This document shows, piece by piece, positions 8,631-17,743 of a stretch of DNA of 64,000 nucleotides; within the stretch, counting starts at the first letter, position 1, and each line of letters starts with the position of its first letter. A program made the translations under genes and the position numbers. The stretch spans positions 62,001 to 126,000 of the forward strand of contig JAZRXH010000120.1 in the NCBI GenBank assembly GCA_045600125.1, read 5' to 3'. Source of the DNA: SIG622 sp045600125 (GTDB lineage: Bacteria > Bacillota > Clostridia > Oscillospirales > CAG-382). The notes under the pieces were generated by a model. That model searched no databases. It saw only the letters and a list, made by a program, of their open reading frames with translations, and had not been told where the DNA came from.

Positions 8631-10088
8631 TTACTTGGTATAAAGCTCAGTCAGAGCCTCGATCTTTTCTTCCCAGGCGTCCTTACTGGAAGCGATGGCA
8701 GAGGCAAGGGTGTTGCCGTTGTTCGCTTTGACGATGGAGGAAGGTGTCCAGCCGATGTTGGCGTCGAGGAAGCGGGCGCTGTTCCGGATGATCGGGATCA
8801 TGTCCTCGGATTCCACGTCACGGGTCGATTTTACGGTGAGGATGATGTCGAAGTAAGCGGGCATTACCGTCTCTTCGGAATAGTATGCCATGGCTTCGAG
8901 GACCATGCCGGTCTTTTCAAGGTTTGTATTCGTAACGGGAATATAGGTAAAGCCGCCGACGTTGGCGCATCTGGTATAGTAATCCTCCTGCTCCTCGTTC
9001 ATCTTCGGATACGGAACGAAGCCGTAGTCGAGGTCAAGGTTACGGAAAGCGGCGGCATGGAGAAGGAAGCCGTCCATGAAGAGAAGTCTTCCCTCTTTGA
9101 AGGGATTCTGATAATCCGCACCGGTCTTTCCTTCATAGAAGGCGCTGTCATCGGAGAAGACCTCCAGCATCTTGTCCACGATGGTATAGGTGATCTCGTT
9201 GTCGATGTTGAGAACGGGCAGGTTGTTGTCGTCCTTTACAAGGACTTCACCGCCGTAGGCGGCAAAGAGAGCGGGCAGCTGTTCGTATTCCCAACCGCCG
9301 AAGCCGAAGCGGTCATCGGCTCTGGTCATGGCACCGTCGCCGTTTATGTCCTTCTTGGCGGCACGGATATACTCCACGAACTTTTCGTGAGTCCACGTTC
9401 CGTCGTATACCATGGAGTAAGGATAAGCAAGTCCCAGCTCATCGCACATCTCCTTGTTGAAGAGAAGGCACTCGCAGTTGGAGAAGGTGGTGTAGTTGTA
9501 GTCGCCGGTCATAAGATAAACCTTGTCGCCGAAGCAGATATCTCTCTTGATATTCGAGTACCACCACGGGTTATCAAGATTTATGTAGGGGATCTCGTTC
9601 CAGTCCACGAACATTTCCTCTTCGATAAGGGTAGGCATACCGGTATGCTGTACGTGTACGAAGGCGTCATAGGTGTCGTCACCTGCCTGAATGAGGGTAC
9701 GGATGTTGCTTGTCTCGGTATTCTGATCGGCGCCGCTGGAGGTCAGCGTGGTGCAGACAAAATCGAGATCGACGCCGAGACGTTCCTCGACAAGGGAGTT
9801 TCTTTCAAGCACGGCGTCTACCAGTGTGTCACCGGTCTCCTCTTCGGCAATATAGGAATTCTTGACGGTGGAAAGAGCGAGATACATACTGAAGGTCTCC
9901 CCTTCCAGCGGCTTCCCTTCGGGAAGTTTGAGCTTAGGAGTATCTTCGGTGCTGCCTGTTTCGGTGCCGCCGCCCTGCTCGGTTCCGTCCGGATTTTCGG
10001 GGTCATCCTTCGGTTCACAGGAAGTGAATACCGAAACGGTCAGAAGCGAAGCAAGGATGAGTGCAAATAGGCTGTTCTGTTTTTTCAT
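8631..10088 (-). CDS. ABC-type sugar solute-binding lipoprotein
   Basis: A 485-residue extracellular solute-binding protein (family 1 type). The signal peptide ends in the lipobox V-F-T-S-C at about residues 20-24, followed by a Gly/Thr/Glu/Pro-rich linker and then the two-lobed binding domain. The C-terminal region has the usual aromatic-rich hinge segments (W-G-G-Y-E type). Such lipoproteins deliver oligosaccharides to an ABC permease, but no permease or ATPase genes flank it, so it must work with components encoded elsewhere. ATG 10088 follows GGAAAGGAACG. A consensus-like promoter lies 60-90 nt upstream. Confidence 0.88.
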   Translation of the reverse strand: MKKQNSLFALILASLLTVSVFTSCEPKDDPENPDGTEQGGGTETGSTEDTPKLKLPEGKPLEGETFSMYLALSTVKNSYIAEEETGDTLVDAVLERNSLVEERLGVDLDFVCTTLTSSGADQNTETSNIRTLIQAGDDTYDAFVHVQHTGMPTLIEEEMFVDWNEIPYINLDNPWWYSNIKRDICFGDKVYLMTGDYNYTTFSNCECLLFNKEMCDELGLAYPYSMVYDGTWTHEKFVEYIRAAKKDINGDGAMTRADDRFGFGGWEYEQLPALFAAYGGEVLVKDDNNLPVLNIDNEITYTIVDKMLEVFSDDSAFYEGKTGADYQNPFKEGRLLFMDGFLLHAAAFRNLDLDYGFVPYPKMNEEQEDYYTRCANVGGFTYIPVTNTNLEKTGMVLEAMAYYSEETVMPAYFDIILTVKSTRDVESEDMIPIIRNSARFLDANIGWTPSSIVKANNGNTLASAIASSKDAWEEKIEALTELYTK

Positions 10089-10147
10089 GGTCGTTTTCGT
10101 TCCTTTCCTTTTGAATTTTTGCTGTGAATGTGTTTTGCTTTACTTGA

Positions 10148-10176
10148 ATCATATCACAAATACCGGAGGTTTTCAA
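10148..10176 (-). promoter_or_regulatory. Promoter for the solute-binding lipoprotein gene
   Basis: Minus strand TTGAAA at 10171-10176, 17-bp spacer, TATGAT at 10148-10153; it points into the lipoprotein gene with a leader of about 50 nt. Confidence 0.6.
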
Positions 10177-10246
10177 GAATAATTTTGCTTTTTTAATGAA
10201 ATCTGCGGATTCTTGTTAAAATAGTTATTATTCATATCGAAAATAT

Positions 10247-10318
10247 TGTTTTTGCCGTAAGTTCCCTTTCTGTTTTTGCCGTAAGTTCCTTTTCTGTTTT
10301 TGCCGTAAGTTCCCTTTC
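10247..10318. repeat. Three tandem 24-bp repeats upstream of a promoter
   Basis: Three head-to-tail copies at 10247-10270, 10271-10294 and 10295-10318, each starting TGTTTTTGCCGTAAGTTCC; the only difference is one C/T change in copy 2. The array ends 4 bp before the -35 box of the CBM9-like gene and sits between two divergent promoters. Likely a set of regulator-binding sites or a slippage product; it is too regular and spacer-free for a CRISPR array. Confidence 0.9.
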
Positions 10319-10322
10319 CTTC

Positions 10323-10351
10323 TTGACATGACCTCCCTTTTCGTGTATAAT
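10323..10351 (+). promoter_or_regulatory. Consensus sigma-A promoter for the CBM9-like gene
   Basis: TTGACA at 10323-10328, 17-bp spacer, TATAAT at 10346-10351. Transcription would start about 25 nt before the GTG start codon. The 24-bp repeats abut it upstream. Confidence 0.8.
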
Positions 10352-10382
10352 CAAATAAAAAACTATAGTGAGGATGATATAA

Positions 10383-10982
10383 GTGTACGAATATAAATTC
10401 ATTTGCGGAAAGACCGCTTCCGAAAACGAACTCACAGAGGTTGCGAATAACAACTGGAATTACCCCTACGCTCCCCGTGTGACGGCGTCCATGGGATATG
10501 TCAAGGGCTCGGGACTCAGCATAAGACTTACCGCCTACGAGAGCGATCCCTTTGTAAGATACACGAAGAATTACGACCCTGTCTACACCGACAGCTGCCT
10601 TGAATGCTTCATCAATCCATGCCCGGAAAAGGGAGATACGTATATCAACCTTGAAACAAACGCAAACGGCGCCTTTATCAACAGCTTTGCCCCGGGAAGA
10701 GAGAACAGACAGCCCATCGTGCCGCTCTTCGGCATCGAGCCGTCTGTCGTTATCACCAAGGAAAAGGATCGCTGGATCGCCGATATCCTTCTTTCCGATG
10801 CGCTTCTTTCTGCCGTATACGGCAAGGATCTTTCGATAGAACCCGGGAAGCTCATGAAAGGCAACTTCTATAAATGTCAGGAGGACGGTGAAAACCCGCA
10901 CTTCCTTTCCTGGACGAAAATCGACACGCCGAAGCCCGATTTCCACCGCCCCGAGTATTTCGGCAACATCAATGTATTGTAA
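10383..10982 (+). CDS. CBM9-like carbohydrate-binding protein
   Basis: A 199-residue protein resembling the family 9 carbohydrate-binding (DOMON-type) beta-sandwich: the central stretch V-Y-T-D-S-C-L-E-C-F-I-N-P, followed by Y-I-N-L-E-T-N-A-N-G-A, is characteristic of CBM9-like proteins annotated in gut bacteria. There is no signal peptide and no catalytic domain, so it may bind a sugar inside the cell or act as a sensor; that is inference. The start is GTG 10383 with GAGGATGATATAA before it; the next in-frame ATG is far downstream. It converges with murE with no gap: the two stop codons are adjacent. Confidence 0.78.
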   Translation: MYEYKFICGKTASENELTEVANNNWNYPYAPRVTASMGYVKGSGLSIRLTAYESDPFVRYTKNYDPVYTDSCLECFINPCPEKGDTYINLETNANGAFINSFAPGRENRQPIVPLFGIEPSVVITKEKDRWIADILLSDALLSAVYGKDLSIEPGKLMKGNFYKCQEDGENPHFLSWTKIDTPKPDFHRPEYFGNINVL

Positions 10983-12485
10983 TCACGTGCCTTTGTCCAT
11001 ACTGTTTTGCATTCTTTTTCTTTCAAAAAACTCCCGGACGATTTCCCGCTCGTTAAAATAGAATCTTTTATCGCCGTATTCACCGTAGAGCTGGCTTCCC
11101 TTGCCTGCCAGCACTACGGTGTCTTCTTTTTTTGCCTCCGAGAGGGCGAAAAGTATGGCTTCTTTTCTGTCGAGAATCACTTTATAGGCGCCGCCGGATG
11201 CGTTCATCCCCTCAAGGATATCCGACACGATAGATTCCGGGCTTTCGTGGCGCGGATTGTCGTTCGTGATGATGGAAAGGTCTGCCAGCTCTCCCGCCGC
11301 CTTTCCCATGCCGTATCTTCGCAGCTTCGATCTGTTGCCGCCGCAGCCGAAAACGCAGAAAAGCCTTCCCCGGCATTGCATTTTCATCCCGGTCAGAAGG
11401 AAACGCAGGCTTTCTCCGGTGTGGGCGTAGTCGATGATTACACATACTCCGAAATCATTTTGTACTGTTTCGCTTCTGCCGGGAACGCAGACGTCCGAAA
11501 GAGCATCCGGAGCACGGAAAACATCTATCCCTAATGTACAGCACGCCGAGAGGGCGCACACGGCGTTTTCTGTGTTGAAGGAGCCCGGAAGACCTATCCG
11601 GAAGTCGGTACCGTTCATCGAGATCGTACTGCCGTTCATATCGCTTTCTTTTTCAAGCGCCGTAAAGTCCGCAGGGCTTTTCATTTCCTCTCCGAGTCCG
11701 AACGTGCGGACATTTATCCCGTTTTGTCGGCAGATGTTTTCAAAATACCCGAAATGCCCGGAATTCTTGTTAAGCAATGCATTTTTGCAGGAAGCAAACA
11801 GTTTTCCTTTGCATTCCCGGTATTCGGAAAAGCTCTTATGCTCGTTTTCTCCGATATGGTCGGGCGAGAGATTCGTAAAGATTGCAAGATCAAAGACGGT
11901 GCCGAAGGTACGGTGCTGCATAAGAGACTGGGAGGTCACCTCGATGACGGCATATTCTGCTTTTTCATCGGCGGCTCTTTTCAGCGCCGAGTAGTAGAGG
12001 ATGCTTCCGGGGGTGGAATTTGCCGTTTCGGTGACGCTGTCTCCTATGATGATGCCGTTCGTTCCGATGAGAGCACAAGAATGACCGTGCTTTCGGAGAA
12101 TTTCCCGGATCATGTAAGAAACGGTGGTTTTGCCTTTCGTGCCGGTGATACCGACCGTAATAAGCCGTTTATCGGGGCTTCCGTAAAAGCTCTTTGCAAG
12201 AAGCGCAAGGGCTTTTCTTGTGTTATCGGCTTCAAAAAAGCAGGCATCGCCGAAGGCGTGCTGACCGGTGTCTGACCCGGATCGCACGACGAAGGAGCGC
12301 ACGCCTTTTTCATAAAGAAGCGGGATATCCCCATGCGTATCATGCCTTGCGCCGCAGATGCAGACAAACAGAGTACCGCTTCCGGCGCTTTCCGTGTTGT
12401 CGGAAAGATTTGATATTTCGGTATCCTCAAAAGAGTTTCTGTCGTACTTTATTCCGGCGTTATCAAGAAGGAGAGACAGAAGCAT
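10983..12485 (-). CDS. murE: UDP-MurNAc-tripeptide synthetase, meso-DAP type
   Basis: A 500-residue cytoplasmic Mur ligase that adds meso-diaminopimelate to UDP-MurNAc-L-Ala-D-Glu. The ATP loop G-I-T-G-T-K-G-K-T-T lies near residue 112. D-N-P-R-H-E near 388 is the motif that selects diaminopimelate over lysine. The frame extends 20 codons further upstream, but ATG 12483-12485 has a GGAGTGAGGT ribosome site and matches the usual N-terminus. It is 7 nt after dapF, whose product makes its substrate, and is the third gene of a transsulfuration-dapF-murE operon. It ends directly against the CBM9-like gene. Confidence 0.93.
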   Translation of the reverse strand: MLLSLLLDNAGIKYDRNSFEDTEISNLSDNTESAGSGTLFVCICGARHDTHGDIPLLYEKGVRSFVVRSGSDTGQHAFGDACFFEADNTRKALALLAKSFYGSPDKRLITVGITGTKGKTTVSYMIREILRKHGHSCALIGTNGIIIGDSVTETANSTPGSILYYSALKRAADEKAEYAVIEVTSQSLMQHRTFGTVFDLAIFTNLSPDHIGENEHKSFSEYRECKGKLFASCKNALLNKNSGHFGYFENICRQNGINVRTFGLGEEMKSPADFTALEKESDMNGSTISMNGTDFRIGLPGSFNTENAVCALSACCTLGIDVFRAPDALSDVCVPGRSETVQNDFGVCVIIDYAHTGESLRFLLTGMKMQCRGRLFCVFGCGGNRSKLRRYGMGKAAGELADLSIITNDNPRHESPESIVSDILEGMNASGGAYKVILDRKEAILFALSEAKKEDTVVLAGKGSQLYGEYGDKRFYFNEREIVREFFERKRMQNSMDKGT

Positions 12486-12492
12486 TGTGACC

Positions 12493-13413
12493 TCACTCCG
12501 TTCCGTTTCTGAAATACTTATCTGGAAGACTGATCTTTCCTTCAAAGACGATCTCTGACGGCGCTGTCATGTGAAGGTGACCGTTGTCATCCCACTCGAC
12601 CTGTGTGATGCCGCCCTTCTGAATGACGCTGACCTTCCGGTCACACTTGTCGGCGAGAACGCCTGCTGCGGCGCAGGCACAGCAGCCGGTGGCGCAGGCG
12701 TTGGTCTCTCCGGTGCCTCTTTCCCACGTCCTGAGCTTTATGATATTTCGGGTCAGAAAAGAGCAGAACTCCACGTTCGTGCGGTGCGGAAACAGACGGC
12801 AGTTTTCACAGATAGGTCCGAAGTGCGCTGCGTCGATCTCTTCGGTGCATTCGCAGAAGAGAACAAGATGCGGATTGCCGAGGGAAAGCGCCGTGGCGTA
12901 GAATTCTTTTTCGCCGAATTTCAATTCTTCCCCGATGAGTCTGTTCCTGCTTACCGTGATGTCGTCGGCTTTTCCTATTCTGTACTCACGAATATCTGTC
13001 AGTGAAAGAGGGATTTTTTCGGAGTCGAATTCCGGCCGTCCGATGTCCGCCGTGATATTTTTCACCTTGTTTTTGCAGATATCGAGGGAAACCTTTTTTA
13101 TGCCTCCCAGTGTTTCAAAGGTGAACTCGGTTTTATCCGTCAGTCCCTTTTCATAGACGAGCTTTGCCGAGCTGCGAAGACCGTTGCCGCACATTTCGGC
13201 TTCGGTGCCGTCGGGATTGTATACCCGCATGAAGAAGTCGGCGTTTTCGCTTTTCCCGATGACGATCATCCCGTCCGAACCGACGCTGAAGCTCCGCTCG
13301 GAGATGATCCTCGACACCTCACCCCTGTTTTTCAGGTTTTCCGAAATATCTATTACGTACACGTAATCGTTGCCGTAGGCGGACATTTTCGTAAAATCAA
13401 GCGTTTTACTCAT
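12493..13413 (-). CDS. dapF: Diaminopimelate epimerase
   Basis: A 306-residue cytoplasmic PLP-independent epimerase converting L,L- to meso-diaminopimelate. Both catalytic cysteines are present: E-M-C-G-N-G-L-R near residue 78 and N-A-C-A-T-G-C-C near 235, in the two mirrored halves of the fold. The length is slightly above the usual 270-280. It overlaps the upstream transsulfuration gene by the 4-nt ATGA and precedes murE by 7 nt, so it is co-transcribed with the enzyme that consumes its product. Confidence 0.95.
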   Translation of the reverse strand: MSKTLDFTKMSAYGNDYVYVIDISENLKNRGEVSRIISERSFSVGSDGMIVIGKSENADFFMRVYNPDGTEAEMCGNGLRSSAKLVYEKGLTDKTEFTFETLGGIKKVSLDICKNKVKNITADIGRPEFDSEKIPLSLTDIREYRIGKADDITVSRNRLIGEELKFGEKEFYATALSLGNPHLVLFCECTEEIDAAHFGPICENCRLFPHRTNVEFCSFLTRNIIKLRTWERGTGETNACATGCCACAAAGVLADKCDRKVSVIQKGGITQVEWDDNGHLHMTAPSEIVFEGKISLPDKYFRNGTE

Positions 13414-14588
13414 AGATTTTTACCCAAAGTCCTTTCAAGGTCGGCGATAATATCCTTGGCGTCTTCAATGCCGCAGGAAAGGCGGATGAGGCTTTCGTCG
13501 ATGCCGAGCTTCTTTTGCAGAGAAACGGGGGTCGTGGCATGGGTCTGGGTGATCGGATACGTGATAAGGCTTTCGGTGCCGCCGAGACTTTCGGCAAATC
13601 GGATGATCCTTCCGCCCGAGAGGACGCTTTGTGCAAGAGACGGGTATTTCAGGCGGAAGGAGATCATACCACCACAGCCGCTTGTCTGCTTTGCCATAAT
13701 CTCCGCTTCCCTGCCGCTCTTTGCGCCCGCATAGTAAACTCGCTCCACGTTTCGGTTCCGTCTCAGCCATTCGGCGACGGTCTGCCCGTTTTCACAGTGC
13801 TTTTTCATACGGAGCGACAGCGTTTTCATCCCCCGCAGGACGAGCCATGAATCAAAGGGCGATGCCGCCGTGCCCTCTGTTCGGGAGATATAATCGAGCC
13901 TTTCGTAAAGCGCATCGGAATTGACAAGGCACAGACCGCAGGAGGTGTCGTTGTGACCGGACAGATACTTTGTTGCACTGTGAACGACGATATCGGCGCC
14001 GAACAGAAAAGGCTTTTGCAGATACGGCGTCAGAAAGGTATTGTCCACGCAGAGAAGAGCGCCGTGTTTGTGGGAAAGCTCTGCACAGAAGGCGATGTCC
14101 GCTATCTTACACATGGGGTTCGTCGGAGTTTCGATAAACAGAAGCTTTGTATTTTCACGGAACGCCCCGGTCAGTTCCTCTTCGTTTTCCGGGTCGGCGA
14201 TCGTGCATTCGATGCCGAATTTTGCGAACAGTACGTTCAGAAGGCGATACGTTCCGCCGTAGATATCGTCGGACAGAACGACGTGATCTCCTTTCGATAG
14301 AAGAGAAAACACCGCCGTTATGGCGGAAAGCCCGGAAGAAAACGCAAAGGCATATTTTGCTCCCTCTGCCTTTGCCGCCGCTTCTTCAAGGGCGTTCCTT
14401 GTCGGATTCTTACATCTTGAGTAGGAGTAGAGGCACTCCTTCCCGAGTCCCGGATTTTCAAAGGTCGAGCTTTGAAAAATGGGAAAGCTGAGGGGCGAAA
14501 TGCTCTTAAGTCTTCGTTCAAAGCCGTGGATGTAGACGGTGTCCTTCTCCATTTCCGCTTTCGTGGGTTCCTGCCTTATTTCCGGCAT
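13410..14588 (-). CDS. PLP-dependent transsulfuration enzyme (cystathionine synthase/lyase family)
   Basis: A 392-residue member of the Cys/Met metabolism PLP family. The PLP-binding lysine lies in H-S-A-T-K-Y-L-S-G-H near residue 196, and D-N-T-F is upstream of it. Such enzymes act as cystathionine gamma-synthase, cystathionine lyase or O-acylhomoserine sulfhydrylase; the motifs do not separate these. The frame runs 46 codons further upstream, but ATG 14586-14588 (or ATG 14592-14594) has GGAAGTGA before it and fits the family start. Its TGA overlaps the dapF ATG. Linkage with dapF suggests aspartate-family amino acid metabolism. Confidence 0.88.
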   Translation of the reverse strand: MPEIRQEPTKAEMEKDTVYIHGFERRLKSISPLSFPIFQSSTFENPGLGKECLYSYSRCKNPTRNALEEAAAKAEGAKYAFAFSSGLSAITAVFSLLSKGDHVVLSDDIYGGTYRLLNVLFAKFGIECTIADPENEEELTGAFRENTKLLFIETPTNPMCKIADIAFCAELSHKHGALLCVDNTFLTPYLQKPFLFGADIVVHSATKYLSGHNDTSCGLCLVNSDALYERLDYISRTEGTAASPFDSWLVLRGMKTLSLRMKKHCENGQTVAEWLRRNRNVERVYYAGAKSGREAEIMAKQTSGCGGMISFRLKYPSLAQSVLSGGRIIRFAESLGGTESLITYPITQTHATTPVSLQKKLGIDESLIRLSCGIEDAKDIIADLERTLGKNL

Positions 14589-14635
14589 ATTCATCACTTC
14601 CGTTATAGGATTTACTGCATAGTATGCGAAACGTG

Positions 14636-14673
14636 TAAAAAAGTGAAAGGCCGCACCGCAGGGTACAGCCTTT
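14636..14673 (-). terminator. Terminator after hemW
   Basis: On the minus strand AAAGGC...GCCTTT (14646-14673) forms a long stem with an inner GTACC/GGTGC helix, followed by CACTTTTTTACA. It separates lepA-hemW from the transsulfuration-dapF-murE operon. Confidence 0.7.
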
Positions 14674-14694
14674 GAATCGTGATTGATATTGGAT

Positions 14695-15873
14695 TTATAC
14701 GCCCGGAATGACCATGTCGAAGTCAATCATTCTGGCAAGGATGTAGTTGGATACGTACATTCCCTTCTCGGTGAAGGCATAGCCGTCCTTCGTTTTTACG
14801 ATGTGACCGCTCTTGAGGAAAGGCTCCATCTTTTCGGCATAGACCGATTCAAAGGTACGACCGAATCTTTTCTTGAATTCATCGCATTTGATGCCGTCCC
14901 CGAGCCGGAAGCGGAGCATCACATATTCCGCCATGTGCGTCCCGAATTTCACGTCGATACACTGATCCACGATACCGGGACCCTCGTATTTTTCCGAGAA
15001 ATTCTTGATGTAGAGCGCCACGCTCTTTTTATAGCTGAAGCGCTTCCCGGCAAAGAAGGAATGTGCCGCCGGACCGAAGCCGAGGTATTCTTCACAGTTC
15101 CAGTACTTGAGGTTGTGAACGCTTTCAAAGCCGGGCTTTGCAAAATTCGATATCTCATAATGCTTATAGCCGTATTTTTTCAGCATATCACAGGAAACGA
15201 AATACATTTCGCATTCCGAATCCTCATCCGGCAAGGCGAGCTTGCTTTTCATGGCAAAGAAAGGAGTTCCCTCTTCGATTTTGAGACCGTACAGCGATAC
15301 GTGCGGCACCCCGAGCTTTATGGCTTTTTCAAGGCTGGAAAGAACGCTTTGCAGCGACTGTCCCGGAAGACCGAACATGATGTCGGCGTTGACGTTCTTG
15401 AAGCCGGCGGCATAGGCGTCCTCAAAGCATTTGATGTTGTCGTGTGCGTCATGGATCCTTCCGCAGACCTTCAGATCCTGATCCGAGAAGCTCTGCGCTC
15501 CGATGCTCAGACGGTTGACACCGGCTTTCCGGAAGGCTTTCAGCTTTGTCTTGTCGACGGTTCTCGGATTTGTTTCCAGTGTGATCTCACAGTCTTTTGT
15601 GACGTTGAAGTTCTTATAGAGGCACCGCATAACGGAGTTTATCTGCTTCTCCGACAGAAGCGAGGGCGTTCCGCCGCCGAAGTAAATCGAATTGACTTTG
15701 TACGGCTCTGCCTGCAGACGGTGCTCCTCCAGATGCAATAGAAGCGTGTCGATATAAAGCTGCTTCAGATGCTCGTCCGAGCCGGGAATGGAATAGAAAT
15801 CGCAGTACAGACACTTGCGGATGCAGAAAGGTATGTGAATATAAAGACCGAGGGTCTTTTCGGTATTTTCCAT
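14695..15873 (-). CDS. hemW: Radical SAM heme chaperone HemW
   Basis: A 392-residue radical SAM protein with C-I-R-K-C-L-Y-C-D-F near residue 20 (the CxxxCxxC iron-sulfur motif) and the family block F-G-G-G-T-P-S. HemW binds heme and was formerly annotated as oxygen-independent coproporphyrinogen oxidase; the HemN-type N-terminal extension is absent, so HemW is the better name. The start is ATG 15871-15873, 8 nt after GGGGAGAG; a TTG one codon upstream is also in frame. It follows lepA by 23 nt, a gene order frequent in Firmicutes. Confidence 0.92.
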   Translation of the reverse strand: MENTEKTLGLYIHIPFCIRKCLYCDFYSIPGSDEHLKQLYIDTLLLHLEEHRLQAEPYKVNSIYFGGGTPSLLSEKQINSVMRCLYKNFNVTKDCEITLETNPRTVDKTKLKAFRKAGVNRLSIGAQSFSDQDLKVCGRIHDAHDNIKCFEDAYAAGFKNVNADIMFGLPGQSLQSVLSSLEKAIKLGVPHVSLYGLKIEEGTPFFAMKSKLALPDEDSECEMYFVSCDMLKKYGYKHYEISNFAKPGFESVHNLKYWNCEEYLGFGPAAHSFFAGKRFSYKKSVALYIKNFSEKYEGPGIVDQCIDVKFGTHMAEYVMLRFRLGDGIKCDEFKKRFGRTFESVYAEKMEPFLKSGHIVKTKDGYAFTEKGMYVSNYILARMIDFDMVIPGV

Positions 15874-15896
15874 CAAGGTAACTCTCCCCTGCCTCC

Positions 15897-17708
15897 TTAT
15901 TCCTCGTCGAATTTAAGCACTGCCATAAACGCCTCCTGCGGCACTTCCACCGAGCCGAGAGAGCGCATGCGCTTTTTTCCTTCCTTCTGCTTTTCAAGGA
16001 GCTTTTTCTTTCGGGTGATATCGCCGCCGTAGCACTTGGCAAGCACGTCCTTACGGAGGGCACGGACGGTCTCTCTTGCGATGACCTTTCCTCCGATCGC
16101 CGCCTGCACGGGGATCTCAAACAGCTGTCTCGGGATATTGTCCTTCAGCTTTTCGACAATTTTCCGGGCTCTTCCGTAGGCTTTGTCGGTGTGTACGATG
16201 AAGGAAAGGGCGTCAACCATTTCGCCGTTGAGAAGGATATCCAGCTTCACAAGCTTTGACGGCTCGTATCCCGCAAGGTCGTAATCCAGCGATGCATACC
16301 CCTTACTGCGTGACTTGAGGGCGTCGAAGAAGTCGTAGACGATCTCGTTCAGCGGCAGCTTATAGTGCAGCTCGGCACGTCCTGCGTCGAGGTATTTCAT
16401 GTCGATATAGGTACCTCTTCTGTCCTGACAAAGATCCATGATACCGCCCACGTATTCGTTGGGTGTAATGATGCCGGCGCGGACGATGGGCTCGCTGACG
16501 TGGTCGATCTCGTCTCCCGTGGGGAAATTGACGGGGTTGTCGATCTTATAGACGGTACCGTCGTGACGGGTGACCTCGTAGATAACGCTGGGCGCCGTTG
16601 TGATGAGATCGAGATTGAATTCTCTTTCCAGTCTTTCCTCGATGATCTCCATGTGAAGAAGTCCGAGGAAGCCGCACCGGAAGCCGAAGCCGAGGGCAAT
16701 GGAGGATTCCGGCTCATAGGTCAGCGCCGCATCGTTAAGCGCCAGTTTTTCAAGAGCGTCCCGAAGATCACCGTACCGGGCGCCGTCGGCGGGATAAATA
16801 CCGCTGAATACAACGGGAAGGGCTTCCTTAAAGCCCGGCAGAGCCTCGGAAACGGGGTTTTCGGCAAGAGTGACGGTATCGCCTACCCTTGTGTCGGAAA
16901 CCGTCTTGATGGACGCTGTGATGTATCCTACCTCACCGGCAGAAAGGACGGGGTCCTTCGTAAGTCCGAAGGGACTCATATGACCTACTTCCGTGACCTC
17001 GTAGACCATACCGGTCGACATGAGCCTGATGAAGTCGCCTGCCTTTACCTTGCCGTCAAAGAGACGGACGTAAACGACGACGCCGAGATAGGAATCGTAG
17101 TAGGAGTCGAATATAAGAGCCTTCAAGGGAGCGTCCTCGTCGCCGACCGGTGCGGGGATGTCCTTCACGATAGCGTCAAGCACCTGCTCGATATTAAGAC
17201 CGGTCTTTGCCGAAATGGCGGGACAGTCCTGCGCCGGGATGCCGATGACGTCTTCGATCTCGTTCCGGACTTTGTCCACCTGTGCGGAAGGAAGGTCGAT
17301 CTTATTGATGACCGGAACGACCTCCAGATCGTTCTCCACCGCAAGATAGGCATTGGCAAGGGTCTGTGCCTCGATGCCCTGTGTGGAGTCGACCACAAGA
17401 AGCGCACCGTCACACGCCTTCAGAGAACGGGAAACCTCGTAGTTGAAGTCCACGTGACCGGGAGTGTCGATGAGGTTGAAGTCATAGACTTTGCCGTCCT
17501 TTGTGTATTTCAGCCGTACCGCTCTTGCCTTGATGGTGATGCCTCTTTCCCTTTCGAGATCCATATCGTCGAGAAGCTGTTCTTCCATTTCACGGGTGGA
17601 AACGGTATCGGTCTTTTCGAGGATACGGTCGGCGAGCGTCGACTTACCGTGGTCTATATGGGCGATGATGGAAAAATTCCGTATATTTTCGATTTTCTTT
17701 TCAGCCAT
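15897..17708 (-). CDS. lepA: Elongation factor 4
   Basis: A 603-residue translational GTPase that back-translocates or remodels stalled ribosomes. GTPase motifs are clear: A-H-I-D-H-G-K-S-T near residue 17, D-T-P-G-H-V-D near 84, N-K-I-D near 138. The C-terminal domain includes the LepA-specific R-R-G-T-Y and the K-R-M-R-S-L-G-S-V-E-V-P tail. Length is standard. It has its own promoter about 40-65 nt upstream and is followed by hemW. Confidence 0.97.
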   Translation of the reverse strand: MAEKKIENIRNFSIIAHIDHGKSTLADRILEKTDTVSTREMEEQLLDDMDLERERGITIKARAVRLKYTKDGKVYDFNLIDTPGHVDFNYEVSRSLKACDGALLVVDSTQGIEAQTLANAYLAVENDLEVVPVINKIDLPSAQVDKVRNEIEDVIGIPAQDCPAISAKTGLNIEQVLDAIVKDIPAPVGDEDAPLKALIFDSYYDSYLGVVVYVRLFDGKVKAGDFIRLMSTGMVYEVTEVGHMSPFGLTKDPVLSAGEVGYITASIKTVSDTRVGDTVTLAENPVSEALPGFKEALPVVFSGIYPADGARYGDLRDALEKLALNDAALTYEPESSIALGFGFRCGFLGLLHMEIIEERLEREFNLDLITTAPSVIYEVTRHDGTVYKIDNPVNFPTGDEIDHVSEPIVRAGIITPNEYVGGIMDLCQDRRGTYIDMKYLDAGRAELHYKLPLNEIVYDFFDALKSRSKGYASLDYDLAGYEPSKLVKLDILLNGEMVDALSFIVHTDKAYGRARKIVEKLKDNIPRQLFEIPVQAAIGGKVIARETVRALRKDVLAKCYGGDITRKKKLLEKQKEGKKRMRSLGSVEVPQEAFMAVLKFDEE

Positions 17709-17743
17709 TGTGAAACCTCTTGTTTACAAATTTCCAATATCGT

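Noticed and set aside
10247..10318. CRISPR array
   Set aside because: Units are directly tandem with no spacers, only three copies, and no cas genes are near.
10173..10946. Minus-strand frame with an 8-residue repeat (K-G-T-Y-G-K-N-R)
   Set aside because: The peptide repeat is simply the 24-bp DNA repeat translated; the frame overlaps the CBM9-like gene and the lipoprotein promoter region.
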